From NCBI RefSeq assembly GCF_011745365.1, contig NW_024468914.1, forward strand, positions 3,622,228-3,686,227: a DNA stretch of 64,000 bases, given 5' to 3'. Source of the stretch: Cryphonectria parasitica EP155. Taxonomy: Eukaryota > Ascomycota > Sordariomycetes > Diaporthales > Cryphonectriaceae. Made by a program: the position numbers and the translations under genes. This document shows positions 24,508 to 35,138 of this stretch, in pieces (the first letter of the stretch is position 1; every line of letters starts with the position of its first letter). The notes below the pieces were generated by a model. The model searched no databases. It was given only the letters and a program-made list of their open reading frames with translations, and was not told where the DNA came from.

Positions 24508-27354
24508 ATGGATTTAATGTAGGCACCGTTCCCTGCCCCCCCCCCCCACAATACTCAACAACCCGCCAGCGAGTCTGTGCTTTGGCGCACTCCCATTACT
24601 GGTTGTCACCACAAACACATACCATTGTTGCGCGTCAATGTATTGTAGTGGAAGGTCGTACCTTGGTTCAAGGAATCATTGTTGTTAACACATTATTGTC
24701 GAACCTTATAGATCCATAACCACCGGCTGCTTTGCGGCGAGCAACGCCATCTCCAAAACATCGCCTGCCCTGCGCCTCTTCATCCGAGGCGTGCGAGAGG
24801 CACGGGTTGAGCTCGATGCCACCCTGGCCGAGATACAGTCACTAGACGGCGTCCTAGACATCCTCAAGGATGATGCTACCTCATTTCCGCCGGACCTGGC
24901 AAGGCGCACGCCGGCGCTGCTCGAGCACTGCACGGCTATTATCAACCAGATCGAGGGATATATGCACGTCTGCAATGGCCTGGGTCTGACGGCGAGGGAG
25001 AAGAAGTTTAGGTGGCTTGCCATCAAGGGTGACATGGTGAAGCTGAGGTTTACTCTGGAGGGATACAAGTCCATCTTGGCTGTCGTGACGGACCTGGTCG
25101 GCCTGTGTGTTTATCTTCTCCTTCTCCTTCCTTCCCTCCTTACCAATGTTTCCTCGTTGCACACACTGCTGGCAGCAGAGACGCTGACTTGTATTTCTTC
25201 CATGTCCATTCACACAGAACCAAATCTAGAAGGGATAACGACGGGCTTTCCGTTTCCAGCGACTCGTCCCGTTACCTCGAGGCCGTGGAGAATCAAGCAG
25301 CCGCGAACGACGACATCAAGAACGATCTGACCCACATCATGGCAGATATGGGCAGCCTGCGCGGCCGTCTTCAGGGCGACTTCCGCTCCAACTACGCCGT
25401 GTCGGACCTCGAGAGCTACTTGGATGCCATGCAGCTGCACGCCACCAACCTGAACTACCGGATGGAAGCAGAGAGGCTCGACAACGCAGAGGAGGGCGCT
25501 CTCCCGCGTATTCCGCGCAGGGCGGCTGGGCGCGAGGATCATCGACACGCTTCTGCAGGATCCAACTCCTCCTCCCTGGGTGATGAGCCGGACAGTGCTA
25601 TCGACATGAACGACGGCCCTCCATTCCCAAGCCCGAGATCGCCGACCAGAGAGAAAGAGCCCAGCCTACGGTCTACCTCTGCGCCATCTCACTCAGCCAC
25701 ACAGGACAGAGACAAACAACCGCTCCCCATTTCTGAGATTGACGAGTTTCTTGACGAGCTTGATGGCGAGAACAACAACGCAAACCGCCCACCGACGCCT
25801 CCTCCAAGGGCCAAGCGACGCAGCCACTCACCCTCGCCGACAGACCAACAGTACGAACCCGGCACGGCCTTGTCTTCTTGTTTCTCGGACGGCACCCTCC
25901 CTGGCATTGCACGACCGTCTTCAGTGGCGCGCAGTGTGAGCGAATACAGCGCTGTGGTACACGACTCCGAGGGCAACCCTATCGTGCCCAGGCGCATGAG
26001 CTCTCTCCTCCGCCGAGCCGAGTCTGATGGCGATGCCGTCTCCACGCTGGGCGATCTGTTGGTCATCCGGCCTCCCTTGAGCGATGCTGGGTATGATGGC
26101 TTGGATGACAGGGCCGTCATTACCACGACCATTGTTGGAGGTGCAGCGGCACGAAGTAACAGCAGCCTGGGGGATATCAACAGCAGCCATACCAGAAGTA
26201 ACAGCAGCCTCAGCGGTGCAGTACCGTCGTCCATCCAGGAGAGCAGGATCGGGAGGAGTAATAGTCGATTGTTTGGGCGCAAGAATTCCTTTAGCGTGCC
26301 CGCTCGATCCACCAGACCTCAGTCGAGCGCAGCCCTCATGTCGCCTGCTCTGAAGACCCACGAAGAGAACTCAGTCATGGGAATAGTCTCAACCTCGACG
26401 GCAACAGCAACAGCCAACAACAAAACCTCGATGGACACGATCAACACCACGACAACACAAGGCGGCAGCAGCAGCAGCAGCCAACTCCGCCCGCCCACGG
26501 CAGCATCTTCCAAGGCAGGCAGCGTCCGCAGCACCAGCTCCCGCCTCTCCTCTGTGTTCCATCGCCTCAGCAGCTTCCGCCGCCCACGCAACGAGGTGAA
26601 CACCATGGCCGCGACCGCCGTTCTCGAAGAAGATGCCGAGCCCGACGATATCTTTGGCGTGTCGCTCAAGAAGTCAATGCAGATGGCCTCGGCCAGCGTG
26701 CGCACCCACCACGACGGGTCCAAGGCCTCCTCGCGGCGCGAGTTCCCGCGCTGCGTCTTCATGTGCGTCACCTTCGTCAAGGAGAACGGCGGCGTGCGCG
26801 TGCCGAATATCTTTGGCGGGGACTACTCGATCGGGTGCGGCAGCGACAGCATCGTGCGCGTGGCCGCGCTGAAGGAGGCGTTCAGCACGGCGCCGTATTA
26901 TGGCGAGGGCAATATCGACTGGAGCGCACATGATGTGTACGATGCTGCCGAGCTGATCATCCTGTTCCTGCAGCAGCTGCGCAAGCCTCTCATCACAGAA
27001 ACCGTTGCCAAGCGGTGGATTGTCATGTCCAAGCAGGCCACCCTGCCTGGGTCTATGGGCATGCGCCTCGACTCGTGCATCGACTTCTGGGATGAAGCTC
27101 TGCTCGGGATCAGGGGCCCTGCGAGGAGTTTGTTCAAGCTGCTGCTGAACCTGTGGGGCGACGTGGCGGATGCTGCGGAGTTGAACGATATGACGGCCGA
27201 GAGGCTGGCTTCGAGACTGCTCAATCCGCTTATGCATCTGCCTGCGGGCAAGTACACGACGGATTATATGCTGGGTCTGGCGTTTCTGATTCGCAAGCGG
27301 AGCGAGTATGCCATCATGCTGAGGGAGGGGAGGAAAAGTCATGCTGCGTTTTGA
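24508..27354 (+). CDS. NLR-type fungal N-terminal domain fused to a RhoGAP-like domain, 846 aa
   Basis: Model: exons 24508-24518, 24712-25104 and 25218-27354. The 11-base first exon rebuilds MDLISITTGC, the usual opening of the fungal N-terminal domain found on STAND/NLR proteins (MDPLSIT...). Without it, exon 2 has no start codon; the remaining frames close exactly. Residues 1-130 are that helical domain. Residues about 160-600 are disordered and rich in Ser and Pro. Residues about 610-835 follow the RhoGAP pattern of the Sac7/Bag7 type: IFGVSLKKS, a VPNIF segment, LKEAFSTAPYYGEGNIDW, SAHDVYDAAELI and RKPLI. Where active RhoGAPs have the arginine finger (GxFRxSG), this reads IFGGDYS, so GTPase activation is doubtful. 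A Rho-binding or signalling role is inferred. Confidence 0.72.
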
Positions 27355-28055
27355 AAGACAGGGCTATGACGTGGCGAAGTAGAAGCAGAAAGGGTGCTGC
27401 CCTCTTGCACGGCTGACTGGTCTGGTGATTCTCAAATAGCTTCATCTGCTCACCTCCTGAGTCCTGTGGCTGCAGTACATGGACGCCCAAGGAGGAAGAC
27501 GTCACACTCTTTGGCTCAGGCTCTTGTCTACAGCGATTCATGCCTCAGCTGTGCAATCGCTTGCCACAGCATACCATTCTCTGTTGTCGTTTTTCTTTAC
27601 TTTTTCTCCCCTTCGTTTTTCCTTTCAGCCCTTGTCTTTACTCTAAAATATACCCTCTCACGTTCTTTTGGATTTTGTTTACTTCGTCCATAGGACTGAT
27701 AGCACGAGATACCCACAATGCAATGTATGAAACCATGTCTTCGATGCTGTCCTAAATTATGAATAATGCTCATGTAATCAACGAGGTGCTTTTGAACCAT
27801 GCTGCCCCATAACGAGCAAGTGTGTCCTTATAGATCTTCCATCCAATCAATTCTTCGTACTCTGATTCATTGTATTGGGCTTAGTTTGTGCCGCGATGCT
27901 GTAGTTTAGTAATTGTTCATGACTCACTAGCCTCGTCAGGGGTAAGGTCTGGACTTGTTCGCTCGCATGTGATTTTGAAACCTTCCCAAGATCCAACGTG
28001 AGCCTCAGCAACGAAGGTACTGTCGCATGAGCTCGCACCGCCAACATCACTCAAG
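27355..28055. other. Intergenic, 0.7 kb
   Basis: 3' untranslated part of the RhoGAP-like gene, a CT-rich stretch near 27.58-27.66 kb and the SDR promoter. No gene seen. Confidence 0.6.
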
Positions 28056-29082
28056 ATGGACTCCTCGACGACATATCGCCTAGCAGGTGCCGCCCTCGCC
28101 GTGACCATACCAGCTGTTTACTTTTTCAACCGGTCCAGAGGCCAACGACACCTACCTAAGGAGGAGCGTGTCCTCATCCTCGGCGCGTCGAGCGGCGTAG
28201 GCCACACCATTGCCAAAAAGTATGCCCAGCGCGGCGCCAAGGTCTGCGTCGTCGCGCGCAGGGCCGATAAGATTAAGGCCCTGGAGGCAGAGTGCGGCAA
28301 GGAATGTCTGGGCCAGGTCGCCGACATGACAGTGGTGGAGGACATGGTCCGTGTGAGGGACGCCATCAGCGCTGCGTGGGGGGGCCTGGACACCATTCAT
28401 GTCTGTGCTGGCGTGTCTGCGCTCCAGCCAATCCTGTCACTTGCTGGGTCGAGCTCTGTTGGAGAGGATGCGGGTGCCGAGGGCATTCAGGCGGCAGTCG
28501 ATATCGCCGGTCGCGCTGTGCAGGGCAACTTCAACGGGCCTCTCGTCGCCGCCCTCACTTTTGTAAGAAAAGAAAGAGAAAGAAGAGAGGGGAAAAGGAC
28601 CCTTCACCGCTACAAACAAAGCTTATACTCCCTATTCGTGCTAACACCACTTGTAGATACCAATGCTGGAACGCACCTCGTCCTCGCCCTCCATCCTCCT
28701 GGTCTCCTCGCTGGCAGCACTCGTCCCCGCCCCTACCCGCGCCCTCTACGCTGCCACGAAGGCCTCATCCCTCCTTCTCTACCAGGCCCTTGCCATCGAG
28801 CACCCCCGTGTGGCCTTCACCTTCGTGCTCCCGTCCACCATCGAGGGCAATTTCCGCGCCTCGGCTGTGGATTCTGGCCCCGTTCGGGAAGCTGATCCCA
28901 ACAAGTATGGTCTGAAGACCGAGTATGTGGCCGCGCGGTGCATTGGTGCCGTGGACCGGCGTGAGACTGGGAGTATCGTCTTGCCATGGTTTCCTAATAT
29001 GCTAGGTCATCATTTGTACTATGTCTGGCCGTCGTTTGTGGAACGGATAGCGGCTAAGAAGTACAATTTCAAGGCTGCATAG
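28056..29082 (+). CDS. Short-chain dehydrogenase/reductase, membrane-anchored, 310 aa
   Basis: Exons 28056-28562 and 28657-29082; donor GTAAGA, acceptor TTGTAG, phase 0. An NAD(P)-dependent oxidoreductase of the classical SDR family, closest in layout to 11-beta-hydroxysteroid dehydrogenase or DHRS7-like enzymes. An N-terminal membrane anchor (LAGAALAVTIPAVYFF, 9-24) precedes the Rossmann fold. Seen: GASSGVG cofactor loop (43-49), CAG at 117-119 in place of the usual NAG, catalytic Ser187 in LLVSS, and Tyr200-x3-Lys204 in YAATK. A hydrophobic patch near the C-terminus (PNMLGHHLYYVW) may touch the membrane again. Probably reduces a lipid, steroid or ketone at the ER; substrate unknown. Confidence 0.9.
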
Positions 29083-29526
29083 TGTGCTGGGGTGCTACTG
29101 GAGGGAATTACTACGTGCAATAACGATCGCTCGTTTTATAGTGCGAATGAAAATGAGACAATTTGAGATAATTATCTCAGATACCATACATACCATACAT
29201 ATGTTTGAGGTCTTTTATATATCCAGGTTTGCATCCAGCTACGATTACTTCGTGGTGAAATCATTCACACGATACCCGGCTGTACATATGTAGTCTACAA
29301 TATTGGGGAGTTTGATCAATTTTTCTTCTTCTTATGTGGCCTATCAAGGTATTTAATTCTCCCTACATGACTGCTCTGTCACCGCGCCAGGCTTCAGACT
29401 TACAGAGGCGAGTTGTGAACTTGAAAAGAGCTGTATTCCTATATCATACCCGTGCTCTTGTATTCCTCAGAATGCCGACCTCCTTTCAACTGAGTAGAGA
29501 CTGTTCAACAAACAACTACACCACCA
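29083..29526. other. Intergenic between convergent genes
   Basis: AT-rich 3' sequence of the SDR and cupin genes; a short ATACATACCATACAT repeat lies near 29184. No gene seen. Confidence 0.55.
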
Positions 29527-30039
29527 TCACCACTCGCTAGTCGCCCCAGTCACCAAGGTAGCATATCGATCCATGGCGTCCTTGGCAATCTTGGGCGACA
29601 GCTTGCCATCGTCCGACTCCTCCACCATCTTAGCCATCAGCCGGAAATAGTCGATATAGAAAGCCGGCGTGAAGGTGTTGTACATGACCAGCTCTTCGTC
29701 GCTGTCGTTGGCGAACGTGTGGGGCGAGCACGTCGGGACCACGACGTAATCGCCCTCCCGCGCCGTGATCTTGTCCTCCCGCGAAGTGAATGTCGCCGTC
29801 CCCTTCTCCACCAAGAAGGTCTCATCGTGCATCTGGTGCCAGTGCTGCGCCGGGCCTGGTGTGCGTGGCGGTACGAAGATGCGCACTGCCGAGAGCCGAC
29901 GGTCTGTGTTGCGGCCGTCCTCGAGGATGTCCAGACGGATGCCGCCAAGCTGGAAGGTTTCATTGGCGGCTGGCTCGCTGCGCCTCACGAGAGTGACGTT
30001 GGCGTAGGGGGCGTCGGATTTAGAGTTGGTGGGAGGCAT
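29527..30039 (-). CDS. Small cupin-fold protein, 170 aa
   Basis: Intronless, ATG at 30039. A single cupin_2 barrel. Metal-binding motif 1 is QHWHQMHDETFLVEKG with His66, His68 and Glu73; motif 2 is GDYVVVPTCSPHTFAN with His107. A mononuclear metal site is therefore likely. Such proteins are dioxygenases, isomerases or storage-type binders, and the sequence does not separate these. No signal peptide, so cytosolic. It faces the SDR gene tail to tail and is divergent from the acyltransferase-like gene. Confidence 0.85.
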   Translation of the reverse strand: MPPTNSKSDAPYANVTLVRRSEPAANETFQLGGIRLDILEDGRNTDRRLSAVRIFVPPRTPGPAQHWHQMHDETFLVEKGTATFTSREDKITAREGDYVVVPTCSPHTFANDSDEELVMYNTFTPAFYIDYFRLMAKMVEESDDGKLSPKIAKDAMDRYATLVTGATSEW

Positions 30040-31128
30040 TGTGAGAGGAGTGTGTGCGTGTGAGGTCGTAAGATTATCTTGCTTCGTATTTTCTTTTCCC
30101 TTCTTCTTTCCTTCTTGACAGTTAAGACTATCTAGATGAGGTTTCACAGCTTTGATGATATTATTATAATATTTCAGAAAACGGAAGAATGTTGAGAACA
30201 GGATCAGTTTTGGAGCAACAGTCGTCGATATAGTCAGACGTTTATACTAGTTGTTCACGCCCTGAAAGACCGGGGTATTTGTACGGCCTTTTGATATGCC
30301 TAGCGCTGAATCCTGCTCGCATTCGCTGGACTAATTCGGAACGTTTTGCGAGGCGCGAGGCGTGACGCCAGGTTGTAAGCCCGCATAGTACTTCAGGACT
30401 CAATTCTGTGCGCGAGCGACCTGTAGAACTCCGAATGTGATCGACAAATTCAGCCTGCTCAAGATAAGCTTCGAGGTCTTTTTTTTTTTTTTTTTTTTTT
30501 GGAGTTCACAGTTTGATGCCCGGACGACCAGCTTACTATTGCCGAGTTGTTCGGTGTTTTGTGATCATGATGTCGCCAACGGTCCTCGGTATTCTTTAAC
30601 TTCCGAAAAGATGCAACATAATCATGCAGTAGATCGCCGAGTCTGACAGCTTTAGAACGGAAGGACTGATCGGCGTCAGTGAAGCTAGGCATAAAGGCAT
30701 TCATATCAGGTGCAGACAGGTCGAGTAGGACGTGAACCATGGCATACAGGAATTAGCATGTGGTATTACACAATGGATCCCAGCAAGGAAAACATGTCGT
30801 AGAAATCCTGAAAGCGCCCAAATGGTCTGAAATGAGTGCACTTATCAAGAACACGGAAGATTCACTCCTTAGTATTGCTTCGTCGAACTTTGGCAAAAAA
30901 CCGCATCAATTCATGTGCTTTAAACAAACTGCCATCCATGTATGAATGAGGGAGGCACAGTATGGCGATAAGAATGCAGCCTCCGGCAAACCTGCGGTCG
31001 TCACAAACGTCATCCGGGCCCCGCATCACAAGTGCGTCTTCTGAACTCGCTCTTTAGCATGCCGTTCAGTCTCTACTTTGTCATCATTAGGAGATCCGAG
31101 CAAGGCTTTGTGAAGAATATTAACCAAC
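30040..31128. other. Intergenic, 1.1 kb, divergent promoter region
   Basis: Lies between the cupin and the acyltransferase-like gene. It contains a 22-base T run and short frames on both strands. A minus-strand frame at 30740-30459 opens with ATG and reads protein-like at first (MVHVLLDLSAPDMNAF) but ends in the poly-lysine made by the T run, so it is not supported as a gene. Confidence 0.5.
30479..30500. repeat. Poly(T) run, 22 bases
   Basis: Uninterrupted T22 on the plus strand. Could be the A-tail of a retroposed copy on the minus strand, or simple slippage. No target-site duplication was identified. Confidence 0.9.
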
Positions 31129-32293
31129 ATGTTGGAAATACAGTGCTCTGGCAGCCCTTTCGAAGTGAGTACTTGTACCGCCAAACCTCCTATAACATCG
31201 GCCAGGTCACCCGAGCACGACGAAGCTGACCACCAAATGAATGAAGATTGGCTTTACCCATGGCCATGCAGCGAGGGACCAAGTGCGTGGTTCCATAGCC
31301 TTTTACAAGGATTTATTCCAAGTAAAGTGCTCCATGGGCTGGGAGCAGGTGACGGCCGAGGCCAACAAATACGTCGAGCCGCTGGAGAAGACATGCAGCC
31401 GGTACATCGAAGAGATTCGAGGTCTCGCCGAGGGCGTGGGCAGCCCCGTCAGCTTCCTTGACATCCTGGCCCTGAATGTGCGCACCGAGATCATGTTCGG
31501 CCTCTTCACCGACCCGCAGACTCCCCAGCACGCTGACGTGCCCAGTGATGGCTGCACGAGCCTCAGCTGGGTCGATGGCTCGGGGACGTCGTTCCTCGCG
31601 CAGAACTGGGACTGGCAAAAGGGTCAAGGCCGTAACCTGATTGTGTGCCATATCAACCCAAAGCCTGGATCCGGCATCCCTAACCTTGCCATGGTGACGG
31701 AGGCCGGCATCATTGGCAAGATCGGCCTGAACACGCGTGGGGTCGGATGTTGTCTCAACGCCATCCGCGCACGTGGTGTCGACCGCACGAAACTGCCTGT
31801 GCACTTCGCCCTGAGAACTATCCTGGAGTCTGCCTCGAGGGAGGAAGCGGTTGGCAGGCTCGAGGCCTCTGGGATTGCGGGCAGTGCGCATATTTTACTC
31901 GGTGACGAGTCTGGCGCTGTCGGGCTGGAGTGTACACCGTTTGGAACCAGAGAGATCCCCATGGACCTACAGGGGCGAGTTTTCCACACAAATCACCTGG
32001 TCCTCGAGCATGCTGGTGTGGATGAGCCGCCGTGGCTGGACGATTCGCTCAAGCGTCTCGCCCGTATCAAGACGCTGGCGGACGCCACCCTCTTTCCTGG
32101 GGCAGGAATCCAAGAGATTCTTGGGATGCTCAAGGACGAAGAGAACTGTCCTTGCTCAATTAATAGAAGACAGTTGGATGTAAGCACTTTTGAAACGCTG
32201 TTTAGCATCGTTATGGATCTTACAAAGAGAGAGGCGCTGGTCAAGCTTGGTCGCCCCTCGGAAAGTGGTGATGAGATTCGGCTAGTTTTGTAA
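31129..32293 (+). CDS. Acyl-CoA:6-aminopenicillanate acyltransferase-like Ntn hydrolase (peptidase C45), 360 aa
   Basis: Exons 31129-31164 and 31247-32293. The 36-base first exon gives MLEIQCSGSPFE, then donor GTGAGT, a GCTGAC branch and acceptor AAG, resuming at IGFTHGHAARDQV. Penicillin acyltransferase (penDE) opens the same way and has similar length (357 aa). Conserved blocks follow: YIEEIRGLAEG, LNVRTE, DGCTS, QNWDW, TEAGIIGKIG, NTRGVG, HTNH and KLGRP. In this family the proenzyme cleaves itself at Gly-Cys, freeing the N-terminal nucleophile, here Cys115 (Gly114-Cys115). The C-terminus is RLVL, without the ARL/SKL-type peroxisomal signal of the penicillin enzyme, suggesting a cytosolic location. 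True substrate unknown; many moulds without penicillin carry such homologues. Confidence 0.9.
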
Positions 32294-32529
32294 TAGAATA
32301 CCAGGATGCAAAGAGCTTGAGTTTTTAATAAGCTAGTGTATTTCAAATTTAGCCCCTCGTATGATCTGATTCGTTTAACTTTATGATTATATGCATAGAT
32401 CTACTTTCATTATGTTGTATTTACAAGCGAGAGACAGTGGCGGCCCAGCGCGACGCATTGCTCTCCCATCTCAGGGATCAACCCCAAGTCAGTTCCAGCA
32501 TGTAAGTCTCAGGATTATGTCCACCACGT

Positions 32530-33792
32530 CTACAAGCCTAGTGCCTTGGTCTCCTTCGCATTAGACCTGCGGCGGTCGAACCAGTCAAGCTTGACGGGGT
32601 TCTTAGTCAGGGGGACGATAACGTTCATGTTTTTGTTGACATCCAGAGCCCCCGAGTCGATGCACCACTCGAAGAACGAGTCTCCCGCCTGGTTCATAAA
32701 CTCGGCCACAGCCATTGTCTTGAACCTGGTCAGAGGTGTCGGGCTGCTCTCCTCGGAGAGGACTTCCTTGAGCGTGGTCGCTGGAATTTCCCACCAGTCT
32801 GGAGTCACTTCGGCTGCCACCAAACGACCGAGAAAGGCGAAGTAGTTTACCCAAGAGCCCTCAGGGTTTGAACTCTGGTTCTCTGGGTCATCTATTGATC
32901 ATTGGTTAGTCTAAGAACGATACAATCGAGTCTTTCTTACTTTTTTCTGCAGACTTACAGAGATCATCCCAGGCTCCTACAAGAGCATCGTCGAGTGTTG
33001 GGAGGTCAGACCACGGCGCATCATTACCCTGTGGTCAAGTCAGCCTTGGTCCCTTGGCGAAATCGCTATTCTGCGTGAGACGGTATAGAATGGATAGCCA
33101 CTTACCTCCCAGGTCCTGACCTCCATTGGCGGGAGGTGAACAAGCTCCTTGAGCAGCTCGACCAGCCTATCCTGCCCTTCATCATTGTAAGGGATCCTCT
33201 TGCCCAGCTCAATGAACATGGTCCACACGTGGAGGAGATACCCAGAAAGGATCCGATCCTCCATGTGGGACAGCAAGGGGTCGAGAGGTAGGTAAAAGCT
33301 CCAGTAAATGTCGTCAATACGAGAAGCACACTCGGACGCCTTGACTGGGTACGATGTGTCGACCGCCAGACACTCCTGGAAGGCCGCGCACAGGGCAGAA
33401 GTCCACAACGTGCCGGGCTCCTCGGTGAGGCAGAGCCAGTGCAGATACGACTCCCACGCCTTGAGACGAGGCAATGCAGGCTTCTTCTCAACAGCCGTGG
33501 CCTCCTTGACGTCGATGCCACTGTCGTCGGCCTCAGCGTCCGTCTCGGCAATGGTCTCCTCCTTCATCAAGGGCATGGCCTTGTTGATCACATTCTTCTT
33601 CTCGGCTGCTGCTGGTGCCTGCTCAACAGATGATATGGAGCTTGCTCCGGTAGAAATGGATGTCTTGCGGATGTGATGATGACGGGAGTTTGGAAGCCGA
33701 GGCTTCTTCACGGCCAACGGCCCAGCCTTTGCCTTGATGAGACCTGCATCAGAAGGCGACGGTGGGCTCTGGAAGAGGTGTGTATACCGCAT
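32530..33792 (-). CDS. DUF3632-like fungal protein, 372 aa
   Basis: Three exons, 33792-33106, 33028-32959 and 32891-32530; donors GTAAGT and GTAAGT, acceptors ACAG and ATAG; all phases close (WDDL|YDPENQ). The first about 100 residues are basic and low in complexity. The helical body starts near residue 105 (KAWESYLHWLCLTEEPG) and has the tryptophan-rich pattern of fungal DUF3632 proteins: PWSDLPTLDDAL, GAWDDLYDP, GSWVNYFAFLGRL, PDWWEIPATTLKEVLSEE. Function unknown; no catalytic motif seen. The start is the ATG directly after a long CT tract. The family name is from memory and is the least sure part. Confidence 0.78.
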
Positions 33793-33870
33793 GATGAAAG
33801 AAAGGAAGAAAAAAAGAGAAGAAGAAAAGATAAAAAGTGGAGGGGAGGGGAACAATGAAGAAGGAAAATG
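33793..33870 (-). promoter_or_regulatory. Pyrimidine-rich leader before the DUF3632-like gene
   Basis: On the coding strand about 75 bases directly before the ATG are almost all C and T, with runs such as TTTTCTTCTTCTC. CT blocks near the transcription start are common in highly used mould promoters. The transcription start itself was not located. Confidence 0.4.
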
Positions 33871-35138
33871 AAAATAATTAGACACTAAGTTTATTGAAAA
33901 TTAATACTTGCCGTCACAGACGTCGAGATCAAGGTGGTTTCTGTCCAGCAGATTAGCGACGAAGAGGCGATGTAAAAGAGTGATTATATCGATGCACGGC
34001 ACCAATATTCGCAGCACAGCTGTCTTTTTTCTCTTTGTCTGTCACCTGACCCGATGGTGTGTGAGTGTGTTCCCACCCTGATTGATGCCAAGGAATTCGA
34101 AGCAGCCATGGAGTATTATATGGCAGGACGGGGAAACCAGAGTATAGACGTCAAGCCAGGCATCACTACGCCACCGACTGCCTGTGGTGGTCAAGACCAT
34201 GGGCCAGCTGGGTAGCCTGGCGGTCTGACACGGTGACAAATGTTCCTACCCCCATGTTCAGCACTCAGCTGTGCCTAGTCTGAACCATGTACGGAAATGC
34301 AGCGTCATATTTGGTGCTAAGCTCAGCTCTCATGCGGGGGCCGACACCACGCGGCCACGGACTTAGGTGCCAGTGTTGTGTTGCCCCCAGTGCTTTCTAG
34401 TACTGGATGAATTGTAGTCAGCAAGACAGGATTTTGGCTTGCAGAGGACATGGGGTAAAAGAAAGAAACTTGTGTCCCTTTTCTCTCTGTGCTGTGTTGT
34501 TGTTGTTGGTCGCGACAACAGGCTGAGGCCGTATAAGTGGCCGGGCTGAGGGCTGTGCCTCCCCTGCAACAGATGCTGTGGGCGATTCTCTGCCAATCGG
34601 ATGGAGGAGGTTCCTTTGTGGTCGAGGGAGCGCCATCATGCTGAGACGTCTCAAAAGCATACTGCAGCCTTCTGGGCTGCTCTAGTGCTTGGGGTCGTCG
34701 GCTGCTGCAGGTCTTGACTTTTTGACACGATCGTCGGAAAATGAATAATTGTTTACGTACTTAAGTATCTATTGCCAGTTACTAAAACCCTAACCCTGCG
34801 CAGAAGCCGCCCCAACGGCCCCCGCGAAACTCATTCAGATCGGATATTGAAGAAGATAGAAATGCATGGAAGACTGGTTGCATCAAGAATTGAACCCAGC
34901 AATCTGCTCCATTATGTCCATTATGGATACTTTTGTTGTTCCTCATTTCTTTTGTCCTCTCGAATGGTCCTCATTTCTCGAAAGTGTTGTAGAATGGAAA
35001 ACCTGCATGGAAAAGCATCCATCCAGGAAATGATGAGATAAGCCGCATGAGTATCAAGCCCGTCCCCATCACATAAGAGCCCGTCAGACTTGAACCGATG
35101 ACACATCCAAGGTTCGACCTTGCTCGCACAAGATTTTG
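33871..35138. other. Intergenic, 1.3 kb
   Basis: No gene seen. It contains a telomere-like AAAACCCTAACCCT at 34784-34797 and scattered TGTTG repeats near 34490-34510. tRNA-like GGTTCAATTC on the minus strand near 34880 does not fold into a T-arm. Confidence 0.5.

Noticed and set aside
30459..30740. 93-codon minus-strand frame
   Set aside because: Its C-terminus is poly-lysine read from the T22 run; no family resemblance and no intron signal.
31241..31246. ATG at 31241 as start of the acyltransferase-like gene
   Set aside because: The exon at 31129 with a good donor gives the family's standard N-terminus; the bases at 31241-31246 are the end of the intron.
34870..34900. tRNA-like GGTTCAATTC on the minus strand
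   Set aside because: The flanking bases do not pair as a T-stem and no acceptor or D-arm was found.
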